Positions 60,301-64,000 of a stretch of 64,000 bases of DNA are shown piece after piece. Source of the stretch: Anaeramoeba flamelloides (lineage: Eukaryota; Metamonada; Anaeramoebidae); assembly GCA_027625915.1 (NCBI GenBank), contig JANTQA010000047.1:15376001-15440000 (forward strand), read 5' to 3'. The position numbers and the translations under genes are program-made. Position 1 is the stretch's first letter; each line of letters starts with the position of its first letter. Under the pieces are notes generated by a model. That model ran no database searches. It had not been told where the DNA came from and saw only the letters and a list, made by a program, of their open reading frames with translations.

Positions 60301-62900
60301 CACAAGATCCAAATGACGAGACAAATAAGGACAAAACCATCAAAATATTTACCAATTCAAAGGGAGAATATTGCTTTAAGGCAATGCCAAATATTGGGTA
60401 TCATATTGCACCAAAAATCAGTAAATCTGAACAAGAACAAGGGTTAGCCTTACATACCGCCCACAGCTTCCCATTATATGTGAACAATGGGCCATTATTT
60501 GATATCAATTTTGATCAAACAATTGTCAATATTGAAGGGCGTATAATCTGTGGCGAACAAGATCCTAAAATGTCGATGAACGAACAGCAATTTGGATGTA
60601 ACCCACAAGATATGAAATCCATTGTGATCAGACTCGAAAAATCGGGCAAATGGATCAATCCAAACGAAAAGGGCGAATTTACCTTTGAAACCTTCCCAGG
60701 AGAAGAGACCATCAGAATTCATAGCAAATATTGGTGCTTTGAGCAAGATCGGTTCAAATTACAAATCAAGGATACTGACGTCCAAGTCTTATTTGCACAA
60801 ACAGGATTATTAATCCCAATCCAATCAAGCCATTCTGTCCAATCTCAGCTATATTATCAAGGCGCCTCAAAAAAAAAGGATCAGAAATTAACATTAGAAA
60901 AGGAATTAAATTTGGAGAGCGGCATGAATTTGATCTGTGTCAAAAATTCAGGAAATTACATGATCAAAACAGACAATTGCTACCAATATGAACAAGATGG
61001 TTATCGATTCAACACCGAGAAAAAATTAAAGACCCTCGTTGAATCTGATTTAACAAAACTTGAATTAAAAAAAATTGCCAAATCCTTTAAGCCAAAGGTC
61101 TTTTTGAAGGCTCAAAAAATCAAAATCATCGGAAAAATCCAAATAGATAATATGATTGAAAATACTCCCAATGAAATTAAAATAACTGTTTTCCCAATTG
61201 TTAAAAACAAATTTGGTACTTTGACTAAAAAAAATCAAGAATCAATTGAAATTGCTGCATTCAATGAAGAAGACGGAGAAATAACTGATTTTAATTTCGA
61301 ATTTTTCGGAGAATTTGGCAAGGCCTATGAATTTATTCCAAATTCAGATTCATTGTTATTTTATCCAAAAAAAATTAAAACACAATTTATTAACGAAATT
61401 TACGACGATGAAAATTCAATGATCCAAACGTCCGAGCAAAAGGAAATTGATTACACCTGTCCAATTACATTGCAAAAAATCAAAGCTAAAAAGGGAATTT
61501 TCATTGAAGGAGAAATCAAGCCAAGCTTGTACAAAGTCAAAATTTTGGTTACACAAAAATTGAAAAGTGATTTAAGCAAAGACCAATTAAAAGACTTGGA
61601 CATGGGGGAGGATCACCACCATCAACAACAAGAAGAAGAAGGAGATCAAATCACTGCATTCACCAACAAAAAGGGAGTTTATAAAGTTGGCCCATTAGAT
61701 GACCATTATGATTACACTGTGACCGCAGAAAAGGAGAACTACAGATTTATTAAAGACAAGAACAATGAATTCAACTTTGGCTATAAAAAACTTGGATCGA
61801 TCACTGTCAAGGTATATGAAAAGGTAATTGACGAAAAAACTAATAAGGAAAAGAAAATCCCAATTGTTGGCGTATTACTCTCCTTATCTGGTGCTGGTGG
61901 CTTTAGAAGCAATCAAATAATCTCGAAAAAATCTGGTACCTTTGCCTTTAACGAACTTCTACCGGGTAACTTCTTTTTAAGAACAATGCTAAAGGAATAT
62001 GAATTCGAAACTGCAACAACAAAAATTGAATTAAAGGAAGGCGCAGACTTTGCAATAGACATTCTTGGTATTAGAACCAGTTACAGTTGCTTTGGTCGAG
62101 TTCAAACTTTAATCGACCAGCCATTAAAGGATTTAATCGTTGAAGCTACTAGTCATGGCGAAATTAATAACGATGCTGCTGATGCTGATGCTGATGCTGA
62201 TGCTGGTGCTGATGGAAAGAAAATTATTTCTCATGAAGAAGCACAAACAGATTCATCAGGAAGATTCCGTATTCGTGGCTTGATCCCAAGTTATAAGTAC
62301 ACCATTAGAGTTAAAGATCACGAATCATTCCAAAGGACAAGCCCTAATGAAATTACCCTCGAAATGAACAAAAAGGACATATTTAATACCAACTTTGTCG
62401 CATTCCAAGATAGCAAAACCTTTGATCTTAATGGCTTTGTAAATACAGATGACGAATTTGTTGACTCCTTAGATGTACAATTATTTAGAAATAACGACAA
62501 TAAAGTATTGAAAACCGTCAAGCCATTGAAAAATTCTGGTTTCTTCATTTTTTCCGATCTTGAACAGGGCGACTACAAAATTAAACTCGTTTCAAATCTT
62601 GACTCCAACCAATATAAATATAAATTGCCTAATACCCAAATCAAGATTCAAAAGGATACCTTCAAATCGGCCAGAGACTTAGTACAACTTGATTTTAACC
62701 CTAATTTAATACCTCCAATGTCATTGTCGAGCTCGAAAAAATCACCCATCGTTTCCTTAATCACTTTTGCCTTTTTCATCTTTTGCGTGTACGCTGGAAT
62801 CAATTACCAAAAATCACGAGAAATTTTAAATAAATTTTTGGCTTCAATTAAAAAAAAAAAATTAAGAGGAAAAAAAAAAAATGTTAAGAAAAGAAAATAA
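57355..62900 (+). CDS. NOMO: NOMO homologue (ER membrane BOS complex subunit)
   Basis: Exons 57355-57476, 57567-57655, 57769-57846 and 59281-62900 total 3909 nt, 1302 residues (human NOMO1 about 1222). NOMO is a type I ER membrane protein that works with nicalin and TMEM147 in the multipass translocon. It starts with a signal peptide (MTNRLFVVLLLLFSLLGLLT) and then a chain of carboxypeptidase-regulatory/transthyretin-like beta-sandwich repeats: GYYLIPIYDSFGEYILRI, EDINFIFSGIEVFGKV, GKYSVIL, YDICGQL, VGVLLSLSGAGGFRSN, TSYSCFGRV, GRFRIRGLIPSYKYTIRV. Near the end are one membrane span (IVSLITFAFFIFCVYAGI) and a Lys-rich cytosolic tail ending KKRK, which fits a KKxx ER-retrieval signal. Exon 4 begins at 59281, since TPQQVKIQ through DINFIF matches the family across the junction. 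The 1434-base intron 3 holds M3. Confidence 0.93.
58448..58613. mobile_element. M3: 166 bp hairpin MITE in NOMO intron 3
   Basis: TA-CTGGTATTTC at the left and CAAATACCAG-TA at the right, with inverted arms of about 45 bp (shared TTTCACTTCATTTT). This stand-alone copy shows M is an independent element and not merely part of family B. Confidence 0.85.
62172..62214 (+). repeat. GATGCT repeat coding Asp-Ala in NOMO
   Basis: Tandem GATGCT units give an Asp-Ala run in a loop between two beta-sandwich repeats, probably length-variable. Confidence 0.9.
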
Positions 62901-64000
62901 TTTTTTTGAGAATTTTGTTCTTTTTACATTTAGATTTTTTATTTTGCAATTTAAAAAGTTCTTTTTTTTTTTTTTGAACTTTATTCAAATTATTCATGTT
63001 TAATGACATAATTTGTTTTAATTTTTAAAAAATATTTCAAATTCATTTTTAGATAATAATAAATAAATTTCATCCAAGTATTAGACAATAATAACTTTGA
63101 ACTGTTTTATTTTTTTAAATTTTTATTTTTTTTTTAAAATTAAGATCTTCAAAGACTTGATTTGATTATTGAATTGTTAGAAATAACTACTAATATGAAA
63201 AATAAATATTATTATCTGTATTATTTCCAGAGTTGATCGTTTTGTTCATATTTTAGATTTTATGCTTATTTGTAAATTCTTTTGTTTTTCTTTTTCTTTT
63301 TCGTTTTTTTTCTTTTTTTTCTTTAATTTTGTCTCTTGCCTATTTTTTTTTTTGATACTTTTTTTTTTTTTTTGATACTTTTATCTTTTGAGAAAGATCA
63401 AGGTTAAAAAAAAATATCTTTAAAAAGATTAATAATCATTGAGTAAATTGAAATTAGGAAATGTCTTTTAAAAGTCAGATAAATATATATTAAAAAAACC
63501 TTCTTGATAACTTTTTTTCAGTAAAAGTTCTAGAATAAAAAATCTGTAATGCACTTTTCAAAAAATTTGAATCACTTTTTTTGGGTTTTTGGTTTTAATG
63601 ATTTTAATTTTCGAAATATCGGGGTATTATATATTGAGAATCATTTAAAAGTGAATTATGAATCAAATTTAATTTTTCGTATTCATTTAATACTAAAGGA
63701 TATTTTTTGTTTTCAATTTTTTAATTCAAGTCAGTAACAATTTTTGATATGGATTTAAATGAATGTTTTACATCACTGAAAAATAGCAAGAAAAAAAACA
63801 TATACTCAAAAATTTATTTAAAGAAAAAGATCCAATAAAAAAAAGATAAAAAAGTTCAAAAAAACTAATTAAAATTTATTGAAAAACTAACAACTAGCAA
63901 TTCCTAAACTGGCACAAAAACCCAAATTAAAAGAATTTAAAATTCAGTGAAGATAGAGATTTGCTATTATATATATAAGTAAATGTTAGGAATAATAACA
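62901..64000. other. Downstream of NOMO, no gene recognised
   Basis: AT-rich with long T runs. A short tandem duplication (T-run followed by GATACTTTT) lies at 63342-63381. The 62-residue frame at 63549 has no recognisable motif. Confidence 0.5.

Noticed and set aside
59273-62548. Minus-strand open frames under NOMO
   Set aside because: Shadows of the long NOMO exon in other frames.
1-64000. CRISPR, bacterial operons, prophage or organelle DNA
   Set aside because: Genes are intron-bearing nuclear genes with ER, chromatin and ubiquitin roles; no spaced direct repeats of CRISPR type, no Shine-Dalgarno-led gene clusters.

Overview
This is eukaryotic genomic DNA of an extremely AT-rich, intron-bearing protist. 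The RCC1-BTB protein style, the HSPA12-type Hsp70, the UBR ligase and the GT..AG introns next to T-rich tracts remind me of Anaeramoeba, but that assignment is from memory and tentative. I see no tRNA, rRNA, CRISPR array, organelle or bacterial features. Genes are sparse: seven intact-looking protein genes, one clearly broken gene and one doubtful coding remnant in 64 kb.

Layout. 812-1078 (+): a stand-alone COMM domain protein. 8003-14756 (+): an HSPA12-like Hsp70 ATPase in three exons with a 4.9 kb first intron. 18300-21894 (-): an SH3 plus coiled-coil protein whose 3' end has two possible splice forms. 26534-27442 (-): a single-exon histone H3 joined to a C-terminal domain like that of the mitotic checkpoint ligase CHFR, ending in a poly(ADP-ribose)-binding zinc finger. 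30872-38362 (+): a two-exon UBR-box ligase-like protein whose RING has lost several zinc ligands. 41060-44592 (+): an RCC1-BTB pseudogene with three frame breaks, a clean transposon insertion and a large foldback element. 48425-49419 (-): signal peptidase complex subunit 3. 57355-62900 (+): a four-exon NOMO homologue. The last two both work at the ER protein-translocation machinery, but they are 8 kb apart on opposite strands, so no operon-like link is implied.

Almost everything between genes, and in the long introns, is occupied by short non-coding DNA transposons (MITEs and foldback elements). At least a dozen families can be separated by their inverted ends. Most are flanked by TA, and some (A, H and I here) by TTAA. 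Several are nested, and one nested insertion can be polarised because other copies of its host element lack it. No transposase gene is present in the window.

The most exciting item is the histone H3-CHFR/PBZ fusion: one uninterrupted reading frame that would place a poly(ADP-ribose) reader inside the nucleosome.
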